Source: Strigamia acuminata
Taxonomy: Eukaryota > Arthropoda > Chilopoda > Geophilomorpha > Linotaeniidae
Direction of reading: 5' to 3'
Assembly: GCA_949358305.1 (NCBI GenBank)
Contig: OX442315.1
Span: 12,674,427-12,738,426 of the forward strand
Length of the DNA stretch: 64,000 nt
Shown: positions 1-11,682 of the stretch, in pieces
Layout: every line of letters starts with the position of its first letter
Numbering within the stretch: the first letter of the stretch is position 1
Program-made: the position numbers and the translations under genes
Notes under the pieces: model-generated
Database searches by the model: none
Told to the model about the DNA's origin: nothing
What the model saw: only the letters and a program-made list of their open reading frames with translations

Positions 1-1
1 T

Positions 2-340
2 CAGACACACAGCGGCCAAGGGGGCACCGTGGTCGACACGTTCCAAAAAACAAATGAAGCTGAAAATATAGCGGAGGACGAGGATGAATTCTTCGACGCC
101 GAATCTCCGGCCGACGAGGCTCCAGCACAGCCGGAGCAAGCAATTTCGGAGAGGGAGGAAGCAGAAGAAAGTACTTCTGAAATGGAAAATAAAAAAATTA
201 GTAATGAGAAAAATGCCAACACATCGGAGATGAACGAGCAAGTAGAGTCACGATCTACGAGCACGTCGAAAATCAACCTTCGACCACGACGAAGCAATAA
301 TCCGTTCATTCGGGACGGCAAAGTCGTGGGGAAGAACTAA
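2..340 (+). CDS. pol: Gypsy pol C-terminus (element A), partial
   Basis: This is the last 112 codons of the Pol polyprotein; the frame is open from base 2 to the stop at 338-340. It lines up with the C-terminus of element B Pol: the HSGQGGTVVDTF stretch, an acidic linker with EDEFFDAES, and a basic end with LRPRRS and NPFI. This is the tail after the integrase GPY-type domain, so no catalytic residues are expected here. Identification rests on colinearity with B. Confidence 0.85.
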   Translation, partial: QTHSGQGGTVVDTFQKTNEAENIAEDEDEFFDAESPADEAPAQPEQAISEREEAEESTSEMENKKISNEKNANTSEMNEQVESRSTSTSKINLRPRRSNNPFIRDGKVVGKN

Positions 341-720
341 AAATAAAAGAAAATGTGATAACATGGAGCGGAGGCCTTGTAAAATAAAAAGATTTACTTA
401 CGAGAGCTGCTGCACATGTTGAGACGCGAAAAATTAGCTAAATCCAAACTTCGCAACGAATTGTCGCAGTCACCACTAACAGACGAGAAGTTATGACGTA
501 GCGGGCGACCACGTGACAACGAAACCACGCGGTCGACCCCGTAGCGTCATTGCCAGCACGGCGGATCTCGCAAAATACGAGACGCGTTCGAGACCCACAA
601 TTCTCAGCGTCGATAGGCCCAGTTTCCGACTGTTTTTAACACGACGAGACGTGTTTTTGCTTCTCCCCCAAAGAGAAAGACAAAGACCTCTCAAACAAAA
701 CTTCATTTTCCTAAATTGAA
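341..720 (+). other. Spacer between pol and ORF3 of element A
   Basis: No credible gene. The segment is loosely colinear with 56265-56665 of element B on the opposite strand; both share the string ACTTACGAGAGCTGC about 60 bp after the pol stop. It may hold the promoter or splice signals for ORF3, but I see no clear TATA box. Confidence 0.5.
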
Positions 721-3700
721 ATGGCCGATCGACGCAACCCACGATTAGAGCCGAGCGCATCGTCGAGAGACGAGAGCGACGGCCTAATCGTAAATGCAGA
801 AGAAGATGAGAATTGGGACGAACAACCGCCGTTGCAGGTAAATTAGTGTGATTTCCCCAGAGAAATCACATAATTCTTTGAATCTGTTGCATCCAACCCA
901 GATTGGAGCGTGACTTGTGACTGATATATTTCTTTCTGTTTTATTGTTGATTTAAGGCTGGCTAAAAACCCGAGAGTGGACCCAGATTCACCTCGGAGTC
1001 AAGGCCGCCAAAAAACTAGAACAAAGGAAGTGTTCGCGGAATGGCGTCGTGGCAAACCAAAACCAAAACTAAAGGTTTTCTTTCTTTTAAATTTAAACAT
1101 CGTAATAAATTAAAATACGATTAGAGTTAAAATAAAAAAGTTTAACGTAAGAAATTAAAATTTAACGATCGGTTTTGCCTGCGACCCCTTCCAAAAAAGC
1201 GGATCACCTGAGTTCAAAAGTAGTGTTGGATCAGCGCTACGACGGCGGAGATCATCGCAGAACTGCGAAACAAGAAAATAAGACCGACGGCCGCAACAAA
1301 AGAAAGGAGTTGCTGCCACCGTCGATCTTGAGCATATTTCTGATCCCCATCGTTAACTGGGATTTATTATATTAATCTTGTGATCTAAAATTATTCAGGT
1401 CGACCCGCTAGAATCGTGGGACGCCCTGCCTCCGACGGCGTCAACCGCCAACAACATCTTTCGCGGAGCCCTGCCGATTTACCTGCGGCAGGCCTATCCT
1501 GCAGAGACCAGCGCCTGGAAAATCCGATTGATGTATTCCAGGACCCTCGAGGAAAAATTCGAGCGATCAAAAACGCTGGTCGAGTGCATGACGAAGGAGA
1601 TGAGGGAGCGAGTGGGGCCGCGGATCCCACCCGATGCGGATCCGCCGAGCCCCGTTTACTCCGGGTACCTGGAAGAGGCTTACCCAGGCACGGTGGCCGA
1701 GCTGCACACCTCCCATAGGTGGAGCGAGGCCCCGACCTTGGCAGCCCGCCAGAGAATAGTGGACGACGAGATCAAACGCTTAAAGCGCACCGAGACTCAC
1801 GGAGTAACCCGAGTTCTCGAGAGAAACGGTTTCTCCCCCGAAGAAATCCGTAGATGGCTTCGCGACATCGAAGAAGATCATCTGACACCCAGATGGATAC
1901 CGCCGGCGAATTTTACGGCCACGCAGTCTGAGATGTGGCAGTTATACCACGCTGGTATCCTGGGAAGTCGCCGCCATCACAGAAGATCGAAGCGTCCGGC
2001 GGAGTCCGCCCCACGCGGACCCGCACGAAGAAGACAGGCCGTCTCCCCAATAGAGGCCGGCCCGTCAACGAGCCGCGACTACCGCAGCCGCTCGAGCAGC
2101 TCCAGTTCCCGAACTCGAGTTGTCGTGCGCTCGGAGTGTCGCCGAGTAGTAACGCTCGAGCCTGCCTCGCCAGACGACGCGCGGGCTGAGCGAACAGTCG
2201 AATCTTCCGCCCACTGGGCTGCGAGGACCGAGACACACCAAGATCGAGGAAAGAAAAGATCCTCGTTGTTCATGGCGATTACCACACAGTCGTCAGATCA
2301 ATCCTCGTCGCGACGAACCGTCTCATCACACCAGAGACCGAATTCTCCGACGGACGTCCCCCAGAGGACGGCCCAACGAAGATCCGTCGCAGCCAGCACC
2401 CGGAGGAATCGAAAGCGCAAAGTACGTCAGAAGTTGCGAGCACAATCCCTGATAGCTAAGGGATTAGAGAAGGAGCGAGAGATGGCCGCCGCGAAACGGT
2501 CCGAACCCCAGAGTCTCGGACCCACGGCTGGACCGTCCAGGCGCCAAGCAGAGATTGATTTGGGAGAGTTGACGGAAGAGCAAATGTCCCCAGATGAGTC
2601 GGACAAAGATGGGCCGGTTACAAAACAGGATCTGGCCGTAGCATTGAAGAACGCCTTCCGAGGATACGCGGCCAACCGGCCGTCGGGCTCAACACCGGCT
2701 GTGCCCACCGCGCTTGTGCCCCCACAAGTGCAATCGCGATGGCCGCCACTCCTCGAGGGTACAAACCCAGCCGTGACCGCTTGGACCCCTCCCCGGATGA
2801 TTCCGGTGGGGGATCCAGCTCCGAAGCGGGTCAGATACGATAATCTACCCGGGCTGGGCCGTCCACCGTCACCCCCAACGCCACGAGTGTGTCGACCTTA
2901 TCGCAACGCCGAATGGTACGCCCAGCGAGAGATGGACGCTCGATGCCGGCGTGAAGCGGCCTATCCCCCACTCAGCGAGCTACAAGAATATCTGGCCGAA
3001 TACGAGAACCCCGCGATTGCCGAGTTGGCCATACGACAGGCCGACGCCGCCCAAACCCACCACATCAATTGGGCGATCGAACAGATGCGGACGCTGTCAC
3101 AACAATTCAGTGGCAATCCGGACCGCGCTCACCCCTGCCATCGGAGCAGTTTGAATTTGGCAGTGACGAACGTCATGGCCCAGCTGCTGTCCCTGGGCGT
3201 CTTCTTGGACAGTCGGCAGGCTATGGCGGCCTGGACAATCGTCGACCGTGAGGGAGTTCACCTTCCTCGGGCGTTGTACCAGGTATGGGCCGGATGGACT
3301 CCTGAGCCCGCCTCGCTGCGCTTCGACCTGGCCAGGAATACGGAGAACCCAGGCCTGCAGTTTTCGAAGATGCGTTCGTTGGCATTCCGCTACCGGAACC
3401 CCGGAGTCCACCCTTCCTTGTTGCGAACAATTCGGGAGGCTCCGGAGATACCGGGAACGACAGCGAGCCTCCCACAGGCCATCGAGACCGCCCCCCCAGA
3501 GGCGGCGGTCCAACCATACATACCGACCCCAAAGCCGGTATTCCCAAAGGAGAAGCGGTATGCGAATCGACCCAAATTGATTCCGAAGCGCTCCAACCGA
3601 GGACCGCGAACTCCTCCGCTGCCCTCTCCTTCGCCACCAGCGGCAGAGCTGGCCGCTCTTACAACAGAGCCGGCTACGCCACCGTTGGAGAGTCCAATGG

Positions 3701-4185
3701 AGATTCCACTTCCTCCATCGCCTCCGCCGCCCCCAGCAGCGCAGCTTTATTTGAGGCTGGGAGTGGAATACCCCTTCCTTCAGATGTCGGAGTTCACGCG
3801 ACAACGCATCATTGACTCCGATGATCACGGCGAGTCGGTCCTCAAATGGCTGAACAGAGAGGCCCGATCTACCATGGACGCCGTCTTCCATCGCCGAATC
3901 TTGCGAGCCCACCGGAAACCCGGATCGAGCGCCGAGTCGCGAAGGATCCGGCTCGTTCCCGACCGATTCCCGGCATCCACCCGGATTTGGATCCACGAAC
4001 GTACGGGACTGATTGGCGAGCCGGTCGGCGGTCACCCGCAGTACTTCATCAACGAGCGACAGAATCCTGCGGATCTGACAACCTCTCTGCCCCCGGATTT
4101 ACCACCGCCGCCCCCGGCAGTGCCACCAGTGATCCTCCGCCCATGCAGAGGAGTGCTGCCGGCTCTTCGCAGAGGAGAGCGATAA
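721..4185 (+). CDS. Spliced third ORF (ORF3) of Gypsy element A, function unknown
   Basis: Two exons, 721-837 and 1399-4185, joined in phase 0 across a 561-nt intron (GTAAAT donor, TTATTCAG acceptor), giving about 967 residues. Exon 1 starts MADRRNPR and ends in an acidic WDEQPPLQ. The same short exon, donor and acceptor exist in element B, which is why I prefer this model over starting at the internal ATG at 1528. Exon 2 opens with VDPLESWDALP, then an Arg/Ser-rich stretch (about residues 200-330), a charged segment with AEWYAQREMDARCRRE, and proline-rich blocks near the C-terminus. I see no signal peptide, membrane segment or furin-like site, so it does not look like a retroviral envelope. 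It occupies the envelope position between pol and the 3' LTR. Function unknown. Confidence 0.72.
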
Positions 4186-4214
4186 AATTGAGATCGCTCC
4201 GATCCGAGATCGAA

Positions 4215-4229
4215 GCTGGAGGAGGGACG
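4215..4229 (+). other. Polypurine tract of element A
   Basis: The run GCTGGAGGAGGGACG lies directly before the TGTGGTGACC start of the LTR. Element B has the equivalent purine-rich run at 52773-52785 on the - strand. This is the expected plus-strand primer of reverse transcription. Confidence 0.7.
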
Positions 4230-5049
4230 TGTGGTGACCCAGTTGGATAAGTGTCCCCCCAGGGCGGATGCTTGTCCTCTGAGTCACTGTGATTGAAGAG
4301 TCGTTCCCCCCCGAGTTGGCTCCACCTCCCCATGGCAGGTGTGTGCCCCGAGGGGGAGGAAGCGGCTGATGGTCAGCCCCCATTGGTTGATCGCCGGCCC
4401 TTCACCCCACTGCATAAAAGGCTGTGTTTCCCGCCTAAAGTCAGAACTTACACAAACGACACCAAGAACACAGCAACTACCTCACCGTCAGGCCAACTTC
4501 AACTACAAGTTAGGATTGATCGAGGATCGCTGAGTAAAGTGCAAACTGTAACTCTCACGAAGTCACTTGCGAGCTATTCCTGCGAAAGCACGAGAATAGC
4601 CCTTGTGAAATCACCCAGAATAATCGCCCAGACGATTATTCGCCGAAGTAAGTGTCCGAGTGCTTTGTAGGGAACCCCAAAGTTCCTAGACGAGGCCTCT
4701 GCGACGCTAAACAAACCCTAGACAACAGGCACGGATAGAAGACTCGAAAGAGCATTCCACCGCGTCCGTGAAGACGAATCCGTGACGAATTAACGACAAC
4801 TCGAGACGCCGCCTTTGTTCCGCCGACCACGCGGAATCGACGACGCCATCTTGAGAAATCCTTTGTTCGACGCTGACCACGTCGACTCTAGAATTATTAC
4901 TGAGTGTATTTTAAAGGCATAAAGCCTGGTGAATAAATTACCTGTTTATTTACATACATTTGGTATTCATTTGGGTATTTACATAATTGATCACAGGTAA
5001 AGTATTACACGTTAGCGCTATTTAAACCTATACCAAGTAGGACGCGACA
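4230..5049 (+). repeat. 3' LTR of element A (820 bp)
   Basis: It begins TGTGGTGACC and ends TAGGACGCGACA, with TG...CA termini. It is homologous over its length to the LTR of B at 51954-52772. A TATA-like GCATAAAAGG is at about 4411-4420 and an AATAAA polyadenylation signal is near 4932. After the last base the host sequence resumes with codons of the acyltransferase-like gene copy 1. Confidence 0.92.
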
Positions 5050-7002
5050 TACTTTTAATCAAACTAGTGGATATGATGACCCGGTTGTAATATTTTTGAA
5101 CGCCATCACGTCAGATGCCGCAGAAAGATATGCAATAATTGCAGTGTGTACAATCCTGTTTATTACATGTGGTGTAAGTCGTTTAAACTGTATAAAACAT
5201 CACAACTCATTATCTTCATGTTTCAGCTACCATTAATTGGAATATTACTCTTTATGGCTATCAACCACTTTGGTGCCGTAGCAGTATATGAAATATACTG
5301 CCTGAAATACAGATTGAAGCATGGAAAAGCAGGATTCAATCAAGACGCAACACGCCAGGCCGTCTTGAACTGGTTGTACTGGATACCTAAAATTTGGTTT
5401 GGTAAATTTTAACTTTAATCTTCATGAAATCTTCCAAACTTGAACTTGGCAAAATCATAAGATACTTAAATTGTTATTGACTAATTGACTATTACTTTCA
5501 TAACAACTGGTTGTAGTTATCATTCTTTTGTTTTGTCACTTTAATTTAGGATATGAGCTAATTGGGCTTGACCGAATCCCACCTGATGAACCGGTGATGT
5601 TTATTTCTGTACATGGTGTAATGCCTGCATTCGCGGGCAGCGTAAGTAATATATTATCAAAATACAGACAGCAACTTCCATATGCTGTAATAGATAGAAA
5701 TCATGCTAAAAGTAAACAGATTTTCTTTTGAATTGTTAAAGATAAATACTATACAATTATAGGCATGTTTAATCAGGTTTAGTGTTGAAAGACTTCTTCC
5801 CTATATTGAATTATGGAGCCTGGACAAGAGAGGAATGTGTGAAAATTCTTCAAGATGGCAATGATTTAATGGCAACCCCTGGTGGAAGTTTAGAACTAAG
5901 AAACACAGATTCGCATTATAACATTGTTTGGGGAAACCGAAAAGGATTTGCAAAAGTTGCCAAAGATGCAAAAGTGGTAATTATCCATCACCAACATTAC
6001 AGATCTAAATTTGTATCCAACTAACTTATGATTTTAGACTATAATCCCGATTTTTTGTCGCAACTTGAATGAAGCTTTTTGGGTGCCAACCATCATGAGA
6101 AGTAAATTTAACCTGGAATTCTAAAAACCCAAATGAACAAATGAACTAACAAAAGTATAAACTTTTTTTAATTTTAGAATTTGTTCTGAGCAGATTTTCA
6201 CCAAAAGGCTTTGCATTTGGTTGGGGTGGACTACCTGTTAAACTAACGTAACTATACAATTAGTTACGAATTCTAGAACGAATAAACATTTAAACTAATC
6301 ACTACTGTAAACAGTTCCATCATAGGTAATCCAATACGATACGATGAATCGAAAACTGTTGATGACATATTTAATGAGGTAACCATACTTATTTTCATCC
6401 TCTATGCTCCGAATGGTCTCCCTAATGTTGCAATCCCTGACACATATCAAAGTAGACATATGGGTACATCAGTATATTATAGTTACGCCACCGCGTGTAA
6501 ATATCGGTATAGGCCCATTAAAAATTAATTTTAACATAAATAAAAAATCACTTATACTCAAAAAGTAACTTGAAAACAATCCAGAAAAGCCGAGGGTTAA
6601 ATAAAAAACACTATAAGATGGGAGTCACTATAAAGGCAAACCTGGGGACAGGTTATCCTATATATACAGTATACACAATCATCTTTTAAGTGGTGATTTT
6701 TATTTAGACAAAAATAATAAATAAAAGTGAGATCACCACATAGTATATGCAAAGTTATTACAATCGAGGGAGACCGAGGGATATAAATCTGGATACTTAA
6801 ATTCTACCATTTCTAATCAATGTTTATATTTTTGGAATTTCAGACTCTAGGTGCAATAAGACAATTAATTGCTGCAAATCAAAGGATTCCAGGAAACAAG
6901 TTCTGTGCTTTGCTTGATAGATTCCGAACAATCAAGATCAATGTTCCTAACAATACTCCAACTAATGTTGCCACTAATATTGCCACTAATATTCAAGTTT
7001 AA
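5050..7002 (+). pseudogene. TMEM68/DGAT2-like acyltransferase, copy 1, split by element A
   Basis: Visible exons are 5050-5173 (3' part of exon 1), 5227-5401, 5550-5711, 5783-5976, 6038-6101, 6178-6247, 6315-6378 and 6844-7002. All have GT-AG introns and phases identical to copies 2-6, and none contains a stop. The 5' part of exon 1 is missing: in copy 2 the codons for NSTFNQTSGYDD are continuous, whereas here the LTR of element A abuts that spot. The rest of exon 1 and the promoter must lie beyond the left window edge. Encoded landmarks are the GYELIGL start of exon 3, VHGVMP in place of the acyltransferase HX4D box, TPGGSLELR, NIVWGNRKGFA and QRIPGNKFCALLDRF. Closest relative in the cluster is copy 2. 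A transcript starting in the LTR could still use the downstream exons, but the normal protein is broken. Confidence 0.85.
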
Positions 7003-8982
7003 TTGATTTCAAAGCAAGAATCTCAAACAGTTATGAGTTATCGCATATTTCACTTAAAATTTTAAAAATAAAACGATTGTTTTAAAAATTTGTCAAGAAT
7101 TAAATGTACAGGATGTTCACAAAGTCTCTAAACAATTTGAAGAATAAATATAAATATAAGTATAAGTACAAATATAAACAAACATGCCTGACTGCTTAAC
7201 TCACACTCTTCATCACAATACGCTTCAATTTATATACTTTAACTTTGGTATGGTACACAATATCTTTCAAATAAACCCATAAGAAAAATTCCAGGGGATT
7301 TATGGCTGGAAAACGAGGAGGCCTGTGTTCACACTGCCACAGGTTTTCTAGAACTCAAAAAAGATGGCGGACTTTTCTACAATTCAAGTTGAAAAAAAGT
7401 TTTCTTAAACTTGACGTCACAACTGCAAAACACGCCCCCATTGTGTCATGTGACTAGTTTTGGGCTGACGTTCACAAAAAATGGCTGCCAACAGCAGGTT
7501 AAAACGTCATGACACTTGTACAAAACTATCCTTAAGTGTGAACAACTGATTTCAGATTTGTAGAACTTAGACTTTTAGAAAATCGTAAGTACTAGAAAAG
7601 TGGTTTAAGCGTGAAACACGCTGTAATGAATCGCATTTCCAATGATTTAAAATGGACGCGTTTGAAAGACGCCACAATACAGTATTCTCAGGGAGCCTGG
7701 TCGTTAGTACCTGCCCAGCCGTGAATGTGCACCGGAAGTTGGTGGCACAGACTCCAGATACTGACAGAACACAAATTTTATTTTGCCGGGTATTTCCGAG
7801 CCTTAAAAATGGGGGACAGTGTGCTCAACTGTCACTGGAATCAGAAACAACACGTATCTCGAAAGGAACCGCATATTATCCCGATGCGTCGGTAATGCCT
7901 AATTAAGGTAAAGCTCAAAGCGTTGAGCGGCAAAACTAAGCAAATGCGCAATCGACGCGAAATAAATGAACAGAGACTTCAAATCAATGGCCAGTTAACT
8001 TATCCAGCTCAAGGTAACGCGTCACGCTTGGATGATTTCAATCGTATCGCTGTTGTCTTCTATTCATACACTTAGCAAGGCCATTTCTTTTATTTAATAT
8101 TACAATAACAGAAAGAACAGCAGTTTATCCACCCACTCTCTCCCACCTACATCTATTTAGTACACGATGTTTGCACTAATATTGAGCCAAAAACAAATGC
8201 CAATCAATACAAATCAACATAAAACTAACACTAAAACTATCCTCAAAAACCACACAAAACAAAAACCAACGCTGGAGTTGTTTTTGAATTGGTTTTGTCG
8301 AGTTTGTGTGTTTACAACCAAATTCAAAATGGCTGCCACACATTGGGTCAAAATTCCAATTGTCATAATGCTTGCAGGTAAAGCATACTTCTTTGCTTTC
8401 AATACAAAATTGGGTCGTCATTAGTTGATTTTGGGTTAAAATGAAGGTCCAAATACACATTCACTTCAAACGTTTCATAGTTAGGCGTATTTTTGTCTTT
8501 TGTTTCCGCTGTTTATAGAAACACCAAACACTACATGAACAGAAACGTTGACTGCACCTTATGACTTATGGAATGCAGCTGCGAATATAGTATAGAAATT
8601 TCAAAGATCGATGATCTTGGGGGAAAAAATACTGAAATCATTTCGATCTAATCAAATGCTTCAATCAACTACTTAAGTTTGCAACATGCACATGACGCAC
8701 CTTTTGTGTTTTCTATCTGATCACCCATATTTTTAACTATCAAATTACATGAGTTGACCGTAGAGTTATTTACTGTAGATAACATGATAAGCAGTCACAC
8801 TGAATGTCACCTTTTATTCAGTGTAATCACAAATAAATTGATAACAAATTTAATATCATAATTAAATGTCAACATTTTAATTTGATCAAAGCATTTACAG
8901 TTTACACAAACTGACAAGCAAAAAATATAATTCTTTTGTAAAATTTTTCTTTATAGTTTCTTCAATTAACCTTTACATTTAT
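7003..8982. other. Intergenic, no convincing gene
   Basis: The first ~130 bp repeat the 3' flank of copy 2, which shows that the duplication unit included downstream DNA. About 7250-7325 matches about 27100-27175, the C-terminal end of a DDE transposase fossil on the - strand. A short open frame at 7652-7906 has no features I recognise. At 8329-8377 a start codon, a short hydrophobic peptide (VKIPIVIMLA) and a GT donor look like a signal-peptide exon, but no partner exon is visible. Confidence 0.5.
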
Positions 8983-9444
8983 TTAAATGCAACCAGCATT
9001 TATTGCAAAGTCACAGACAGATATTTTTGCATTAAAATGATAGCTATCAGGACAATCCCTTGAAATTGCAATCTCATCAGCACATTGATAGTACTTTGTG
9101 CAATCGTGAGGATCCGGAAAATGGCCGTTTGCTTCTTTGCACACTTTTGGGCAGTCTGCAGTCAAAGGATCATCACAAACGGCAAGGTGAGGATTAAAAT
9201 GGAAACCGGCAGGACATTTCTTCACGACGGCTTGCCAGTTCTCACAATAAAAAAATTCATTGCAATTGAGTGGGTTTGAAAAGTAACCGACTTCATCACC
9301 ACAACGTCTATCCTTTGCTTTGACCACTAAAATAACCAAACTCACATTAAATACACTGGGCGCCTCCGATCTCTTTCACATCTACTCACCCAATAGACAT
9401 TGAAGCAGCAGGAGAGAAAAAAGAAAGGATAAATGGATCTTCAT
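8983..9444 (-). CDS. Secreted chitin-binding protein with two peritrophin-A (CBM14) domains
   Basis: Two exons on the minus strand, 9390-9444 and 8983-9326, joined in phase 1 (GTGAGT donor, TTATTTTAG acceptor), giving 132 residues. Exon 1 encodes a signal peptide, MKIHLSFLFSLLLLQCLL. Exon 2 encodes two six-cysteine repeats: the first runs from RRCGDE through FYCENW and KKCPAG to TADC, the second from KVCKEA through KYYQCAD and RDCPDS to NAGC. Aromatic residues sit before the central cysteines, as is usual for ChtBD2 modules. Such proteins bind chitin in the peritrophic matrix or cuticle. It lies between acyltransferase copies 1 and 2 but is unrelated to them and on the other strand. There is no catalytic domain. 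Confidence 0.88.
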
Positions 9445-9675
9445 TTGAAGTCTAACACCAGTGTTCAAAAACACTTGTGTATTGTACGTCAAGCGAGCAA
9501 AATCTATTTATCAGATTAAAAAATGGTGCCCTTATTTGCTTAGTGATAAACCAACTATTATCTATAGCTGTTACCAAGTTCTATACAGGGTGAGTCAGAA
9601 TTCTTGATAAGAGATTAATAGTTTTAAAACTATAGGAGATATTTAAAATTTATTGATGGATTCATATCAGTCTTA

Positions 9676-9912
9676 TGGAGCCTTGAGACGCTAAAACCAA
9701 CCCCTAGACAACAGGCACGGATAGAAGACTCGAAAGAGCATTCAACCGCGTCCGTGAACGACGAATCCGTGACAAATTAACGACAACTCGAGACGCCACC
9801 ATTGTTCTGCCGACCACGCGGAACCGAGGACGCCATCGTGAGAAATCCTTTGTTCGACTCTGACCAAGTCGACTTTAGAATTGTAACTGAGTGTATTTAA
9901 GGCATCACACCT
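9676..9912 (+). repeat. Truncated A/B-family LTR, left fragment
   Basis: It matches about the last 365 bp of the A/B LTR, starting at GGAGCCTTGAGACGC and running to GGCATCACACCT, where element C interrupts it. The remainder continues at 24256-24382. The 5' ~450 bp of the LTR are absent, so this is an old truncated copy, not an intact solo LTR. Confidence 0.88.
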
Positions 9913-11662
9913 TGTGATGATTACAAATCGATAGTTATCAATGTTCACCATAGATGGCGCTGTTTAACCAACGCGCGTATTTCAAACTCGGTTAAAACTA
10001 AAAAGTGTGATAAATAATTATTTAGACACGGTGAATAAAATATAACTATTTTATTCGATATAAATTAAGTATTAATTACTTGATGATGTTGATTCTATCG
10101 AATCAATATCCACTTTACTTACCTGTCGAAGGGAACCAATCGGACCCTTCCGGACCCCAACTGGGCCCATCTGGACATAGTCATATATTAGGTCCGGACT
10201 AGTGACCCACGAATCCGCCGATTCGTACGCTGATTGGCTGTCGCCAATCTAGTAGTTCTACAGAACTATATAAGCATCAGTTTCTCACCCACTAATCCCC
10301 CCTGGCTTGATAACTGAACTTGTATATTGTCTGTAGTTGAATTGTTATCGTTTGATTTCATTATTCTCTATCGACACATCAGGCCACCTCAGCTCTCCAC
10401 AGTTAGTATTCATTACTATTTGTTATTGCTGTTGTAGGGCTATTTCGGGAAGGCCAACTCCGGTAATAGACATGCATTCGCATGAAATGGCCCCGTAACG
10501 TTAGCCAGCTGTTCTACGGGACAGTAGGACTTCGTACGGTGGCTTAATATAACGGTCGTATACAGTACGACCCTGCTAAATGAAAGTAGGTCCCTCAGCT
10601 AACTGGCCACAGTCCGCTGCAGGATGGTTGTTGTAAACAGCCCACGCAGGTTCCCGTCTTCCTACGATTGGACCTTCCGCTCGTTAAAAGTCGGTAAAAG
10701 CCTAATATGCAGGTAACACGCCGGGTTGGTAGCCCGTGAGTAATATCTTCAAGATGTTGCGATAAATAACTACCTGGATAATGGTAATCCAACGGCAGTG
10801 GCCGATTAATATTTTACCCGGTGCTCGATCTGCTGATCCCGTCATCGTAAGGCATGCTGGCGGATGGAGGAGTCAAATCCTCCCGCGATGGTTCTCCCGA
10901 CCGTCGTGACGGTCCCCGCCCCATCGTACCCTCCGGGTTAGTAACCCGTGAACAGGAGTTGAACAACACTGTGCTAAACAAATTACTCGGGCATTGGTAA
11001 TCCTGTATTGGCAATATCTTTTAAACCCGGTAAGTCCATAGAAATGTTTACCTGGTGGTTAGTACCACCGATAGCGAATTAAAAGCGTACAATTAAATAC
11101 TCGGCGCCTGATCACGAGATCTTGTCGTCGTAAGGCATGCTGGCGGATGGAGTCTCAACAACTCCCGCGACGTTCTCTCAATTGTCGTGACGGTCCCCGC
11201 CCAATTATTATTTATATAACAATTCATTTGTTATATTACTTTAATCACTTTACTTTATTCATTTGGAACATGGAATATTCTGCCGAATATTCCGATTAAT
11301 GCGAAGGACTCTTCGCATGTTTAGATACTCGAGCTGCGGACCAAATGCGTCTCCGTAGCGCTATTTGTGACGATGCCGCAAGTCAGCCGTATCCCTTTGG
11401 CTTCGCCCGGATCCTCAACCAGTTGATGCCGCCCGTTTACACGCGTCAAGAACCCATCTTTGTTAAACCATCAATATTTAGTAATAAATATGTATGTCAT
11501 ACTAAAACTGTAAGTTATTTCTACTCTGTCACGTATTCATATTAGTCAGGGCTTCTGTAGCTTATCTCGGTTAGGTTGTTGCTAAAACTTAGCAACGTCT
11601 TGTATAAACCGAATTATCTATCTCACGGACTAATAAATTAGCCCAAAAGTAGAATCGTCACA
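9913..11662 (+). repeat. 5' LTR of element C (1750 bp)
   Basis: It runs from TGTGATGATTAC to AATCGTCACA. A TATA box, CTATATAAGC, is near 10266, so U3 is only about 350 bp and the transcribed R-U5 part would be well over 1 kb. R-U5 holds a diverged internal repeat: GTAAGGCATGCTGGCGGATGG occurs near 10847 and again near 11131, each followed by a CGTGACGGTCCCCGCC block. There are also several short hairpins, such as GGAATATTC...GAATATTCC near 11275. Confidence 0.93.
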
Positions 11663-11664
11663 AG

Positions 11665-11682
11665 TGGAGGTTCTACCGAGAT
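11665..11682 (+). other. Primer binding site, tRNA-Gln type
   Basis: TGGAGGTTCTACCGAGAT begins two bases after the 5' LTR. Its complement ends ...GAACCTCCA, which agrees with the 3' acceptor and T-stem of animal glutamine tRNAs as I recall them. It would prime minus-strand DNA synthesis. Confidence 0.75.

Larger units (their letters stand above)
1..5049 (+). mobile_element. Ty3/Gypsy LTR retrotransposon A, 3' part only
   Basis: The left end is cut by the window, so only the C-terminus of pol, a spliced third ORF, a purine-rich tract and the 3' LTR are visible. Element B at 51954-64000 (opposite strand) has the same order and recognisably homologous proteins and LTR, so A and B belong to one family but are clearly diverged from each other. 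The coding part is markedly GC-richer than the AT-rich host genes around it. The LTR ends in CGACA at 5049. The next base continues exon 1 of a host gene, so the element is inserted in that exon. The target-site duplication cannot be checked because the other end lies outside the window. Confidence 0.93.

Noticed and set aside
3097-4035. 312-codon open frame antisense to ORF3 of element A, and similar ones antisense or out of frame at 54196-55047 and 54517-55425 in B
   Set aside because: They lie at different places relative to ORF3 in A and B, have arginine/serine-rich shadow composition and no motifs; explained by the GC-rich codon use of ORF3.
7652-7906. 84-codon open frame between copy 1 and the chitin-binding gene
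   Set aside because: No motif or conserved neighbour; length is compatible with chance.
8329-8377. Possible signal-peptide exon (MAATHWVKIPIVIMLA followed by GTAAAG)
   Set aside because: No downstream exon with a matching phase 1 acceptor and recognisable domain was found on this strand.
10595-11545. Small open frames within the LTRs of element C (same peptides at 23188-24138)
   Set aside because: They recur only because the LTRs are identical; they have no protein features and fall in a structured RNA leader.
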